Made by a program: the position numbers and the translations under genes. From assembly GCA_028023455.1 (NCBI GenBank), contig JAQFVV010006724.1, forward strand, positions 359,175 through 423,174: a stretch of 64,000 nt of DNA. The letters run 5' to 3'. This stretch comes from Epiperipatus broadwayi. Its lineage: Eukaryota > Onychophora > Udeonychophora > Euonychophora > Peripatidae. Below are positions 1 through 12,100 of this stretch, one piece after another; within the stretch, counting starts at the first letter, position 1; the number at the start of each line of letters is the position of its first letter. The notes beneath the pieces are model-generated. The model ran no database searches and was not told the DNA's origin. It worked only from the letters and a program-made list of their open reading frames with translations.

Positions 1-750
1 AGTATACATATTTTGTAGTCATGTGTATTGGTTGTTTGAGATAGAATGGAGAATGAACATACTGAAAGTTGCTGAGTTCAAATCCCTCTATTTACATATA
101 TTTTTATTTGTTAGATTAAGATATTTTTATTTTTTTTGGAATTTGAATCCATTAATTTTTTTTTCTTCATTTGTTTTAAATTGATTATTTGATTAGTTTT
201 GCTTACTCTAAATCAATTTTTTTAATCCTATACATAAAATTCATGTGAGGGTGTATGTTTGGCCATAATGCTGTCACATGTCAAATTCACAACCAATTAA
301 AAAACTATTGAGTTTGTCCTTAATGCTGTCAAATGAAGTAATTTTACCATTAATAAACTGGAATTTTTTTTACAAAGAATTTTATGCAAAGGAAGTAATT
401 CCTCCCTTATATTTAAGAGGTTTAATTTGATTGTGAACATTTTATCCAAAGCAAGTAATTTCACAAAGCAAAAAAAAAAATGTTAAAGCAATCAATTAAA
501 AAAAACTATTACAAAAATTACATTCTTTTCATTGGCTAGGTACATTTTTGAATTCTAAAAAAGTATGGTTTTTTACAAAATATATATGGAATAAAACTTT
601 TTGAAGAAAAAAAACACTTAAGTCAGTACTTGTACTTTTAACTACAGTACACAACTGAATAAGTATAGTACTTAAATTGCAAAGAAAATGTTATTACAGT
701 ATATAAATTTATGTTTGAAATTTGATATTTAATGAGGGGAAAAAAACAGA
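1..750. other. AT-rich sequence, no gene seen
   Basis: No coding or RNA gene is recognisable. A short B-box-like string (GAGTTCAAATCCCT) lies near 78-91, but no matching A box or cloverleaf could be drawn. The small open frames here have no protein-like composition. Confidence 0.5.
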
Positions 751-2196
751 TATTAGGCATGCTACATCTTTTCACATCCATATCAGTTAGTCGATAACTT
801 TCTAATCTTGTAATGTTGTCAAATAATGTGTATACCAGAACTTCTGACAAACTTAAGTGATAAATTTGTCAAAATGGATCACATGTACATTTCATTTCAT
901 AATATTTTACAAGTTACTGACAGATTGATACATATATGAAAAGGCATAGTAGCTCTAATATGTAACACTAATTGAATCGGACCGAATGTGAAAAAGTATA
1001 TTTTTAACAATATGAAAAATATAAATTTGTACCCAAAAGTAATCAAAACATATTATTATATTAAATAAAAACAGTTGTTTGTGAGTTTTTAAAAAGGCAC
1101 TTTGTTCCATTAAAACTATCCTTACCTCATCCCCTGCAAAAGTACAGCATTCTGCATCACAAACACAGCCAGCATTTCTCAAATTTTGTTTAAAATTAAA
1201 AACACTACATATATTGACTATGGCAGGAAATTATAAAACAGACAATAAAACAAATTATCAAAAAATAATACTACTTAAGCAAAATAAATAACTACATTAT
1301 TTAATCGCTTAAATAAGTAGATTAATTACAAAAATAATAAGTATATTAACTACAAAATAGGCAATAAAGCAAAAAAAAATACTACATCTATTAACTATGA
1401 CAGAAAAATAAAAAATTGGCAGTTAAAAAAAAATCCTATGACTAGCTCAGATTTTTAAAAAATTGAGAGTTAAAACTGTCTTTTGTGGTATAACAGCTTC
1501 ACGGGATCTTCATTGAGAAATGCTTAACTATATTTATGTTGTTAAAAAACAAAAATTAAAATTAATAAACTTTTATCAAATTATAAAAAAAAATAGTAAA
1601 CTTTTACTAAAATGAGGTGAATTAATTTTTTAATACCACCCAGAATGCAAACAAAAGTGACATCTTCTTTGTACAGCCATCAGACTATAGTTCAGATGTA
1701 TATACTTTACAGGGGGAAAAATGAGTAAACTCTTATTAAAACAGAAGCAATAAGTGGACTTATTTTTTTAATATCGTTCAGAACCCAAATGAAAGCATCA
1801 TCCTCTTTATGTCCATTTTGTAATTTCATGACAGAGTTAATATTTATAGTATTTTTTATATTTAAGTAAAATTTGAGAATTTCTGGCCATATTTGTCATG
1901 GCAGAATGCTGTACCTTGTGGGAGGGCAACTGGAAGTATGGCTTTGATGATACAAACTACCATTTTAAAAACTCACAACAATTGTTTTTATTTAGTATCA
2001 TAATTGTCACAATGAAACAAAAACTAATACAACTGTGTTTATTTAGTATCCATAATGTGTTTTTATTATTTTTGTGTACAAATTTATCACTTAAGTTTGT
2101 CAGAAATTTTGATGTTCACACTATTTGATAAGATTGCAAGGTTAAAAAATTTTGGGCAGAATGACACGGGTATGAAAGGGCATAGCAGATCTAATA
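751..2196. mobile_element. Fold-back (long-TIR) non-autonomous element, copy 1
   Basis: The left end (TATTAGGCATGCTACATC...) is the reverse complement of the right end near 2196, and similarity continues inward for several hundred bases. The 5' half near 1000-1180 is inverted relative to 1900-2120, so the whole unit could fold on itself. A second copy in the same orientation lies at 17350-18788. No transposase frame is visible; the open frames at 955-1182 and 1898-2128 are simply the inverted arms read out. It is therefore a non-autonomous fold-back or long-TIR DNA element; the superfamily was not determined. Ends are accurate to about 20 bp and no target duplication was identified. Confidence 0.7.
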
Positions 2197-2292
2197 TGTA
2201 ATTGCTATAGTATCTTATTTACATTTAATTTTGGTTAGCACATAATTAAAATCATATAGTTTGATATTACGTAATTCCTGATTCCACAATAA

Positions 2293-2307
2293 TGCCATAC
2301 AAGTTTA
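2293..2307. repeat. Left 15-bp target site duplication of HHR-R fragment
   Basis: TGCCATACAAGTTTA here is repeated exactly at 2389-2403, bracketing an 81 bp insertion related to the hammerhead repeat family. Confidence 0.75.
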
Positions 2308-2388
2308 ACCACTAAACATCACATGATCACTGTTTCATATGCTTGCTCATAACTGTTATTAAAACAGGCAAAACTCTCCATACAGTAG
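2308..2388 (+). mobile_element. 81-bp HHR-R family fragment with TSD
   Basis: The sequence contains the family words CATCACATGATCAC, TATGCTTGCT and AAAACAGGCAAAACTC, which recur at 30120-30180 and 30690-30750 (inverted) and in part at 13022. It is flanked by an exact 15 bp direct repeat. The hammerhead core is absent. It is read as a truncated insertion, because target duplications mark both ends. Confidence 0.7.
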
Positions 2389-2403
2389 TGCCATACAAGT
2401 TTA
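2389..2403. repeat. Right 15-bp target site duplication of HHR-R fragment
   Basis: Exact copy of 2293-2307. Confidence 0.75.
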
Positions 2404-4753
2404 TAATTTGTTAAAGTAACAAATTAAAAAAGTATTACAAAAATTATGGTGGGCAAAAACTTGTTTCTATATAAAATACAATAATGCTTAATTATATAGT
2501 GTCATTAAACTAAAGAATGGAATGGAGATGATTCATTTACTCGTATGGTTGTGCTAACTAATAATAAATATATTATTGTTTAATTAAAGTTTAAAGCTTT
2601 ATCTATGCCCAGAATATTATTATAATTTTTAGCCTAATAAATGATGAATATTTCAGTTATTTATCTTGGAGAATATTCTTATAGTTATGATTACAAAAAA
2701 TTTGAGATCTTAAGATTAAATTGTACTAATTTTAATTACAAATGATTTTTGTACTACAATGTGTTCTATGGAGAGAGGACAGAAAGTGGAAAATTAAAGA
2801 GATCTGAACAATAGCAAGTAACTGTTTTTTGATCAATAGCAAAGAGTATTCCTCTATCAAAGGAGTGGGCTATTTAAATAAATTTTAATATTTTGGAATA
2901 GCTAATTAGTCACTGCTTATGCATTAATACTAAGAACTATAGAGTTGTATTACTATAAGTTATGAATATGATATATGAAAAGCATGTTAGGCAGTAATAA
3001 AACTGAATATTTAAAATCTACCTTTTCTGTGTAAATGTTAATTAACAGTCATTTTGTTAATTTCTAAATGTTGAATGAAAATTTCTATTATTAATTTACT
3101 GATTCACAAATATCAGTGATGCTGATTTGTTAATATGAGGTAATATTTTGAAATGTTGAATTTTTATTAAAGAAAAAAAATCTCTTATTTTTTAAAAATA
3201 TATTTACATTTGCAATTATGATGAAACAACTTTTCACAAAGTATTTAAAATAAATATATAGAAAGAATGGCCAAAAATCATTGAAACATTTATAATTATT
3301 ATAATTTCTAATGTTCTGTAATTTGTATTAATCTCTGATTTTGATCTTTATAGTGACAGATAAATTTTAACACTAGCTTTTAAAATCACACTTGTTACTT
3401 ACACTTAATGTGCACTTCACCAGTATTTTAACATTAAAAAATTACCATTGGATTTGATGATTTGCAATTTAATTGAATGTTCTGTGCAATATAGTTCTGC
3501 AAATATCTTTCTGCAATATGTGAAACAGCATTAAACTTGCATGAAAAACAACATAGAACATACATTTTTAAAGAAGTATTTTAATACCAATAAAAAATAT
3601 TTTAATCATTGCAGAAGAGAGGGATTCAGATATCACAGCAGTGCATTTTGAGTAAAGATTTACACTTGTACTCTTATAGGATACAGTTGGTGAAAGAATT
3701 AAAACAATTAGACAATTGGCTACAACTATGACTTGAAATTAGAATTCACAAATTAGCAAATTTTGTTTCCAAAATCTTACTACTAGTAATGAAACATGAT
3801 TTTATTGGAAGTCCATCAAATTGGAAATCCGAATGCTATTTAACACAATTAATTATATTACCTCTCAAGAAGCCCTTCATTTTAAAAATCAAGCTAACAG
3901 TGCAATGGCAGATATCAAGCAAAATACTACTTTTAAAATCTGCAATTGTGCATCATTTCTTTGGCTTGATTCATAATAAAGCTCCTCAATTTTTTTTTTT
4001 TTTTTAGAAAGCAAACAAAAAATCTAAAATCAACTATCTATCACAATTATAAGACATTTGTTATAATTGTTTTTATTTTGGGGCTAATTTAAAGATGATA
4101 TGTATGTAACTGCAACTCAGAAACAACATTCGCACAAAAATCATATGTTTCAATAGATAATATTAATACAATATTATAGAAAGTGTAAAAAAGTCCTAAT
4201 TATAAAACCAAAAATTAATATTTAAATAATAATGTTTGTAATATATTTATCGCGTATTTTTATACATTGCTTATATTAATAAATATATGTATATATTAAT
4301 TATCTACTTGTTGTAACATATTGGACTATTTTCATCACCCAAATGAATTGTTAATTTTTTTAGAGAAAAATGGAATTTTCTTTTAATATTTTATTAAATA
4401 CGTTTAAATGTTAAATTAGAAAACATAACTTTTCCAGTGGTATTTAAAGTGAATATTGATCATAACTTTTCATGTGATATTTTTTCTTCTTCAGGTACAA
4501 CTTTTCATGTGGTATTTTATACTAACCTGTGTATTATTATTGTATATACTTAGAAAAGTATAAATAAAAGTTTATATTTTTCTAAATTAATTAACAATTG
4601 AACTATGTATGGAGATAGCCCAATATGGAAGTGCAAGTAAATGCCTTTATCGCAAATTTTTAGACAAATCATTTTTATTGATTATTATATAATCAATATT
4701 CTATTTATTATTACATTTTTATTGAAATAAAGTCATTATTTTGTTTTTAATGA
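2404..4753. other. AT-rich sequence, no gene seen
   Basis: No RNA gene, coding frame or clear repeat family was recognised. A short direct repeat (AACTTTTCATGTG) occurs at about 4465 and 4499. Confidence 0.4.
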
Positions 4754-4842
4754 AGAGTGGTCAGCACAACCGCCTTACAAGTAGTTGACCCGGGTTCGCA
4801 GGTTCACTTCCTGGCCGATGCTTTGACACATGAAAAAAAAAA
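4754..4842 (+). mobile_element. tRNA-derived mini-SINE, copy 1
   Basis: A tRNA-like body (GTGGTCAGCACAACCGCC ... GGTTCACTTCCTGGCC) is followed by GATGCTTTGACACATG and an oligo(A) tail. Four other copies in the window share the head and the GATGCTTTGACATATG tail. The acceptor-like 5' end is shortened here. It would depend on a LINE for mobility. No clear target duplication was seen for this copy. Confidence 0.75.
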
Positions 4843-5103
4843 TCATCTATTAACATTTTTTTATTTAAAAAAATAATATTATAGTCAAACTATTAAAACT
4901 TAGAAGTAAAATAATTTATTTTTAAAAATATACTTCAGATTAAGTGACTATAGTAGTGAAACCATGATGAAGAAGATAATAACATTTACAGACTTGACAG
5001 TTGTGGTTAGTGAAGATTTGAGCAATTTTTCATATTGTTTTGCTCCCTAAATAATATTAACCACAACACCATTTATTAACTAACCAACACAAGATAGCTA
5101 GCT

Positions 5104-5965
5104 GATTTAGATAAAACTTTCCATACAGTAGCATCACTCAGTGCAAGCCAGAGTAATTAATAGATGCAGGAAAGTTTGTGCACAAAATCCCTATCTAATG
5201 CATACTCGTTGAATATTCCCAGACTAGCTTCTAGCTTGTGGCTTTCATCAGTAAGGGGTCTTATATCTGAGAACACTGCACGTAGATCTTAGGGATCTAA
5301 TGCAACTCTCCAGCAACACATTTTACCTGATTAGCTAACTATAAAGCTTTGAATCTAAAATGAAAACACAATAATATTTTCAACTCAAGCTCATTAACTT
5401 GTATAGTCATATAGATCTGAACTCAGTTCAGCATCCATACATTTTGGTGTCTTTGGTTTTTTAAATAACCACAGTCACCATAATCCTATTGAGCACGATT
5501 GGTATTAAACCACTAAACATCACATTTATCACCATTCTTTATGCTTAAACAAACAGTTTACACAGAGGCATGATGACTGTGGTTATTAAAGAACCAAAGA
5601 CAGCAAAAAGTATGGATGCTGAACTGAGTACAGAATCTATATGACTTTACAAGCTAATGATCTTGGAAAATATTTTTGTGTTTTCATTTTGGACTCTGAA
5701 TGCTTTTTTTTAATCATATAAAAGGTGGATGCTGGAGGGTTGCATTAGATCCTAAGATCTAGGTGCAATGCTCTCAGATCAAAGGCTCATCACTGATGAA
5801 TGTCTGGGGATATTGGATGAGTAGACATTTATGCACAAATCTTCCTGCATCCATTGATTATGCTGGCTTGCACTGACTGGTACTAGATGGAGAGGTTTGC
5901 CTCTGTGCAAACAGTTTCTTTAAGTATAAAGAATGGTGTACATGTGATATTTATTGATTTAGATA
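5104..5965. mobile_element. HHR-R family, palindromic copy (842 bp plus 10-bp TSDs)
   Basis: The left half (about 5114-5490) recurs as its reverse complement in the right half (about 5576-5955), giving a large imperfect palindrome. The locus is bounded by GATTTAGATA at 5104-5113 and 5956-5965, a likely target duplication. Each half carries a decayed hammerhead motif: the left copy on the minus strand has GAAG instead of GAAA, and the right copy has lost stem II and stem III. No protein is encoded. The same family forms a four-unit palindrome at 29693-31136. Confidence 0.7.
5211..5270 (-). ncRNA. Degenerate hammerhead ribozyme motif
   Basis: On the minus strand CTGATGA is followed by a 3-bp stem (AGC/GCT, loop CACAA), then GAAG rather than the required GAAA, then CTAGTC. 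Stem I pairing is weakened by substitutions. It is a relic of the motif seen intact at 29812-29870 and is probably inactive. Confidence 0.5.
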
Positions 5966-6047
5966 TAGCTACTTAAAAAAAATTCTAAAGTTATTTGGAA
6001 TCTGAAAAAAAAAAGTTTTAATTGCCCCAGATTTAAATCCCCGTCTT

Positions 6048-6326
6048 ATGGAAATGACAAACAATGGCAATATGATATACATAGGACAATCAGGGGAAAA
6101 TGCAATTGAAAGAATTAAAGAGCATAATAGAACAATACAAAAGAAAGAGTGTAAGTCTGGACCATATTATTATTGTTTAGAAGCAGGACATAATATATTG
6201 TGAAAAAAATATAAAGATAAAATATAATAAATATTTTGAAGATAGAAAATATTATGAATCATTATACAAGAAATCATAGATAAATGTATTAATATGGTCA
6301 ATGGTTCTAAAAATTTGGAAGGGAAA
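6048..6326 (+). pseudogene. GIY-YIG endonuclease remnant of a second Penelope-like element
   Basis: A 51-codon frame (6048-6203) encodes the hallmarks of a Penelope-type GIY-YIG domain: YIGQS near residues 11-15, R.KEH with the conserved Arg and His around residues 23-26, and GHNI near its end, spaced as in the intact domain at 16124-16783. After the stop, other frames continue with ESLYKK and CINMVNGSKNLEGK, which fits the C-terminal helices of the same domain, so the sequence is frameshifted. The N-terminal GIY strand and the whole reverse transcriptase are missing. It differs in sequence from the element at 14 kb, so it is a different family. It lies 80 bp after the HHR-R palindrome. Seen: the motifs. 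Inferred: Penelope origin. Confidence 0.75.
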
Positions 6327-6748
6327 TAGTCACTTAGATAATTGGAATCTATAATATATACATAATTTTATGTTCAAATATAAGTATATGTACTGATAGT
6401 ATAATATATGAATTGTTTGTTTGATGATAGATAGTAATTATAAGGTAGAAAAAAGATGAATAAGGGCATGTATAATGGATGTGTTTATATGTATGTAAAT
6501 TTTAAAATAATGTATATATATATATTCATGAGTTTATTTTTAATGATGACCATTAAAGAGCGTATTCCTCATCACATGATAAACTTTAAAAATGGCATCC
6601 TGAGAAGGTTCATATGTGAATGAAAATTGATTTGATATTAAATAGTATAATAATAACTTGTCTATTATTCCAATTTATTTATTTAATTTATTGATTGATT
6701 ACAAATTTGAAATGAGATTTATAAGGCAACTATATGAAGTAATTTATG

Positions 6749-6997
6749 AACCCCAAAAATATTTGCATATAGAACACAGTGATTTGTTAATCAGTTTAAT
6801 TTATATTTTCAGATGATATCTTTTAAATTCTGTAGCAAACATTTTTTCTGAAAGATGTCAGTATTTTGACTTCTTAAACCCCAAAAATATTTGCATTTAG
6901 AACATAGTAGTTTATTATTCAGTTTAATTTATATTTTGTGATGTTGTCTTTTATGTTCTGCTGCAACTTCTTACTGAAAGATTTCAGTATTTTGACT
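6749..6997. repeat. 128-bp tandem duplication
   Basis: A block starting AACCCCAAAAATATTTGCAT at 6749 is repeated from 6877, with both copies ending in a TCAGTATTTTGACT string. Similarity is about 80-85 percent by eye. No coding content was recognised. Confidence 0.75.
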
Positions 6998-7149
6998 ATT
7001 TGTAGGTTTTCATTGTAATGTTTCATCAGTCATTTCATCAGAAAAAATAATTTAATCAATATTTCACTTTATTAGAGTACCTTTGAGATAATATTTATAA
7101 TATAAATGAAGTTTTTCCTTTCTACAAAATCTAAGTTCAAGTCCACCTT

Positions 7150-8110
7150 AAAATATTTTTTTAAGAAATCTTTTATCACTAATTGTTTCATATATCCATT
7201 CTAATGAAGATGCAAATTTACAATAGTAAGTATTTCATCCAGCAAGTCAAAGAATATAATGACTGGTTTTATAAAAATTCCATCAAAATGAACATTTTTC
7301 AATGCTTTTATGTTATATAAATAGGAGGTCCAAATCTCACTTCCATACAATGTACAATTAACTTAGTTAATTACTGTGATGAAATATTCAGTTTTTTTAA
7401 CTTGTTAAAAGCAGAAACAGCATGTTGAAGTCTGTGTTGAACCTCACTAACTAATTCCACCATTCTACTTCATAACCTGTCAACTTATTTAAATTGGTTT
7501 ACATTCTCAAGATAATAATAACCCAAATTTTTTTTTTGATCACTGGACTAATTCAATGAATTGATATTTTTGAACATTAATTACTAAACTAAATCTTTAT
7601 ATGCTAGATTAAAATATTGTGTTGTTTCTATAGCTTTTCTTTCATACTGGAAAAATAATATAATCATCAGCATACTGTAAATCCAAAATCCAATAATACA
7701 AAGTTTTTGTTTTTACTGTAATTATATTCAAATAAAAAATTCAACCATCAAAGTTTTGATCACTGAATCATTAAGTTCTATAAACAGTTCTCAAGATTAA
7801 TTATCATAAAAATGGAAAATAAAGTTGAAACTTGTTTACATTTTTGTTTAAATTCAGTTTTAATTCCAAATACTTCAACTTTTAGCACATAGCATTCCCC
7901 TCATTACATCATGTAGAAGTTAGATAACCAATTAATTTCAAACATTGCCATAACTTTCTATTCTATTAACTGAATCAAATGCTTTTATCAAATCAGTAAA
8001 AGGAATATATAAATGGCTTCTTTGTTCCTATCATTTTGCTTGTATTTGCCTGGTAATAAACATCTTGTCTATAATGCTTTTCGACACTATATCGAGTCTG
8101 ATAATCATTT
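7150..8110 (-). pseudogene. LINE reverse transcriptase relic
   Basis: Read on the minus strand, this stretch gives non-LTR reverse transcriptase landmarks in the expected order but in broken frames: a motif A block TDLIKAFDSVNR near 7980, then LQYADD (catalytic Y-A-D-D) near 7665, then SEVQHRLQHAVSAFNKLKK near 7400-7450, then VNCTLYGSEIWT near 7340. The last two correspond to the conserved thumb region and the TLLYGSETWT block common in RTE/CR1-type LINEs. Stops and frameshifts are frequent, so it is an old copy. The endonuclease part is not recognised upstream (to the right). Family assignment beyond non-LTR is uncertain. Confidence 0.75.
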
Positions 8111-9984
8111 ATCTATATTTAGAAGCAATCTTATTCAATAAAATCCATGCAAGTATTTTTGTTGTACAGATATTTCAAAATAATTATTAAAATCTTGTCT
8201 CTGTACTTTTTATTTTTAAAAAATTGGTTCAAAACAATGCAATTAAAATCAGGGGGTAAACTTGCTATATATATTGTTAGATCATCATCATATTTGAAAG
8301 ACCTGCAATTTAACCATTATTTGGTCAATAAAATTTTTCAAAAATGGCAAACTCAAACGTTATAATTCTAATAAAATTGTATATCTGCAATATGAATAGA
8401 AGGTGGGTAATAAAATGTTTTTTTAATTGTAAATAATAAAAATGTAATAAAAGATTAGCTTTAAAACAAAAACTGACAGAAACGTTCTAATTTTACAATG
8501 CCATTTTAAACTCTATTTTTTAAAGAAAGCTTTTATTTTTTGATATCCAGAAAAAAGGTAATGTAAACCTTTAATTATTCTTTATTTATTAAAGTAAGGC
8601 TATTATAGATATATTCATACACGCAAGAAATTGTTTAATCTTCTATATATCCTTACACTATATGGCTAAGTAATTACGCAACTGCATTTCAAAAATCACT
8701 ACACTTAAATGGAATGTAATATATAACGTGTGATTTAAAAATCAACTTTTCTTGGCTGCATAAAATAATAATTTATATTACTGTGGCTAAAATGTCAAAG
8801 TTTTCTGATTTAACTCTCTTAATTTTGATATCAAATTATTACTCAATTATGACCTCAAAGTACTGTGCAAGTGCTAAAACTTTTCTCCGTAAATTAGATA
8901 TGTATTATTTAAGTGTGGAGTGATTTTAAAAATGAGACTTCTTTGACATTTAAAAACAACTACTTTTAATCTTTTATCACTCAGTTTAAAGCGATGGTTA
9001 CATTTTAAAGATCCAAGGTACAGATTCGTGATTAGAACCACGATGTGATCTAAAAATAAAAATATTTCAATTTAATTTATATATAACTTTTTAACTTACA
9101 TTTTTAAATATATATAGATAACAAATAACTTTTTTTTAAAAAAATGATTCAACATTTATTTTTATAATTCCAATTTTATTTATTGATGATAAAAAATTTA
9201 CAATTAACTATAATTAAAATTTAAAATATTCGTTTAATTAAAATCGTTAATTATAAGCATCTCTAAATAAGAACCAGTCAAACAATTTTGACGTCTTAGG
9301 CAAGTCTTAAAAACGGCACAGTTTGAAATTATTGAAAAAGCTTACTTAAAATGTACCGAATAAAACAATGAATGCACTACATATATATATTCAATAAATA
9401 TACTTATTAAAAATGCGCATACATACAATTTCGTATATATAATTTTAATGTGTGTTCCATTTTAGCATCTGCTGGATTTGCTTCCCGCCTCTGTCATTAA
9501 CTATATAAACAATCAGTACATTTTTGTAGTATTGCATCCCTAGAATTAAATCCTCATTTTAATGTTCTTGCAGAAATTTTAATTTTTCAGTTATAGATTG
9601 ATTTAAAATGTGATGATTAGTGTACAGAAAAGTAGGGGGTGGGGTGGAGATTGACTAGCATTGAATTATGCCAATAATGCGAGTCTCATTGAGAAGTTTA
9701 AAATTGCAATTATAAAAGTACACTCTAAATGAAATACTTTTCCTAGAGTTATCGGTTTGAGAGTAAAACATTCTCTATATTTATTATTGGGAGGTCGAGA
9801 TTAATAATTTTAATACTAGTCTCTGTTCTTCTGAAGAATACTTTAGATTACCCAATAACCAATGGAGAGGTGTATTTTGAGAGCAAGAAAAAGAATTAAA
9901 ATGCTAAAATGGATCTGGTCTAGATATATTGTTATAATAGATGATAATAGATGGTTAGATGAAAGTCTTAAACTAAATCTAAAT
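8111..9984. other. AT-rich sequence, no gene seen
   Basis: Its left edge continues the upstream part of the LINE relic. The frame at 8147-8365 has no recognisable domain. Nothing else was identified. Confidence 0.4.
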
Positions 9985-10127
9985 AATCATATATATTACT
10001 TATAATACTTCATTCATATACACTTTAATGCAAGTAATTTTCTTAACCTTCTTTATTTTCTTACAGTTAAGAAAATTACTTGCATTAAAGTGTATATGAA
10101 TGAAGTATTATAATAATATATATGATT
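9985..10127. repeat. Near-perfect 62-bp-arm hairpin
   Basis: The left arm 9985-10047 pairs with the right arm 10066-10127 with only a single-base gap over about 62 bp, around an 18-nt loop rich in T and C. Arm cores: TTCATTCATATACACTTTAA on the left and its exact complement on the right. It is much younger-looking than its surroundings. It could be a small fold-back MITE, a local inverted duplication or a hairpin-RNA locus. Confidence 0.85.
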
Positions 10128-12100
10128 GTATGAAGATATGCAAAGAAAGTGAAGGAGAAGAATAACATAGTAAATCTAAATAAATTGTAAAATGCCCTAA
10201 AAAAGTCAGGTATTTTAAAAAATGCTGGTGTTATGTGAAAAATAAGTACTATGTATTACAAAAACTGGATTAAACATGGAAAAGCCCTTTATCGTGTAAT
10301 GGATTAGTAATGATTGAAAATGTCGATGATGATGATTAATTATAATTCTATACTTTTTACATTTCTTTTTAATAACCTTTTCGAAATAAATTGGTCTACA
10401 TTTGTTATTGTGCTTCAAAAAAAGTTCAAGCCTTAACAACCCCTAATATCAAATCCACTACTTAAACTTGGATCTAGTTTTTGTAAAAAAATAAGGAAAG
10501 GAAGCTGTTTACAACTATTGATAAAGTATGCATTAAAGTAGTAACAAATAATGTATAATCTTATTGAATGATTTGATTTCTTTTAATACATTTAAGACAT
10601 TAAATTATGTTGTAGTTGTTGTTCTTTTACTCCAAAACTATTATATTTATTTTTTATCACAAGTAAATCTTAGTTCCAGATTTTATAAAATGAGGTTCAA
10701 TAACTCTGGATTATACTACCCTTAACATTTTTACAGAATCAAAAATTAACTCACCAGCTCATTGTCACACATGTGTGTGTGTATGTATGCATGTTAAATT
10801 CTTTGCTAAAGAGTGCTTTACATAACTGGGGAAAATGGTACTATCCCCAAGTCATAAAGTTGATTGTTATTGATTGATTAAATTTTCAAAATTTTATCAT
10901 AGACTAAAAAATTATGAGTTGAAGTCTGATACATCAAACACAATAAAAGATTTTTAAAAAAACAAAAACACTAAGCATCTGAAACTTAATCAACAGTTTG
11001 GACTGAATATATTTTTATTATTCTAACTCTTGTTAGGTGGAATCACTTATTGCTTTTACTAAAGTGAATTATATGCCAAATATTTATTAAGTTATTGCTA
11101 ATAAAACCTTTCTGATAAACAAATATAGTATAAGACTACATAATTTCTTATATATAATAAATCTTTTCAGATCTATCATTACATTATTGCTGATGGTTAT
11201 ATATCAATTCTCTTGTTAAAGATCTTGAAACAGCAATTAAAATAGTAAGTTTTTTTTTATTGGAAGTCAAGACTCCAATTATGCCATTTAAAGTGATATT
11301 TTAATTAATTTTGAAGGTTTCAATGATAAAATCATTGATTAACTGTCCATTTTTTTAAAGTTTTCTATAAGAATAAAATATTCAATATGCTGCGGTCTAA
11401 TATTTCTACTTTCCTTTTAGAAGTTCCACATAACATAATCAATATTTATATGCAGTACCAAATCAATAGACCTTCTGTTGATATACTGAGAAGCACTGCA
11501 AATATTACATTCGTATTCATTTTAAATGATTATTTAGCATCATATAGCTCACGAATAAGATTATCGTTTCCAATAATATTTTCATAAAGAAATTTTGAAA
11601 AAAAAAAAGCAACTTAATATGAGAAGATTAAATAAATATGCAACAGAAAACAGGGAATAGATAGAAGAAGCTTTTATAAAAAGGATAATGATAACAAAAT
11701 ATAAACTGATTTTATTTAATGCTCAGCAAATTTATTACATGCTCGGACTTGTATTCAATTGTAGAGGCACACAGAGGGAATTATTTTTAATCTGTTATTA
11801 GTACCTAATGCATGCTGAGTGCTTGATTTTGTGTGTCTCCAGTTACTTGCAAGTTTTGTCACAGATAGATTATTACATGTACACTGACATTTTTTAACTT
11901 TTCAAAATTTAATTTCTCCATTGCCATCCCCTAGTTGATTTTTCTGAGTATTTTTTAAAATATTTTTATACAGATATTCTAAAGAAACTAAATCAAAGCT
12001 TACTGCTAAATAATTTTAAATAGTATAATATAGCATGTAAAGCAATGGATGGATTTTTTTGATCAATTAAGATTTTGAAGTCTTTTGATAAGTTTTTATT
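10128..12100. other. AT-rich sequence, no gene seen
   Basis: It contains a short TG/TA-rich stretch near 10770-10795. No RNA gene, protein domain or repeat family was recognised. Confidence 0.4.
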
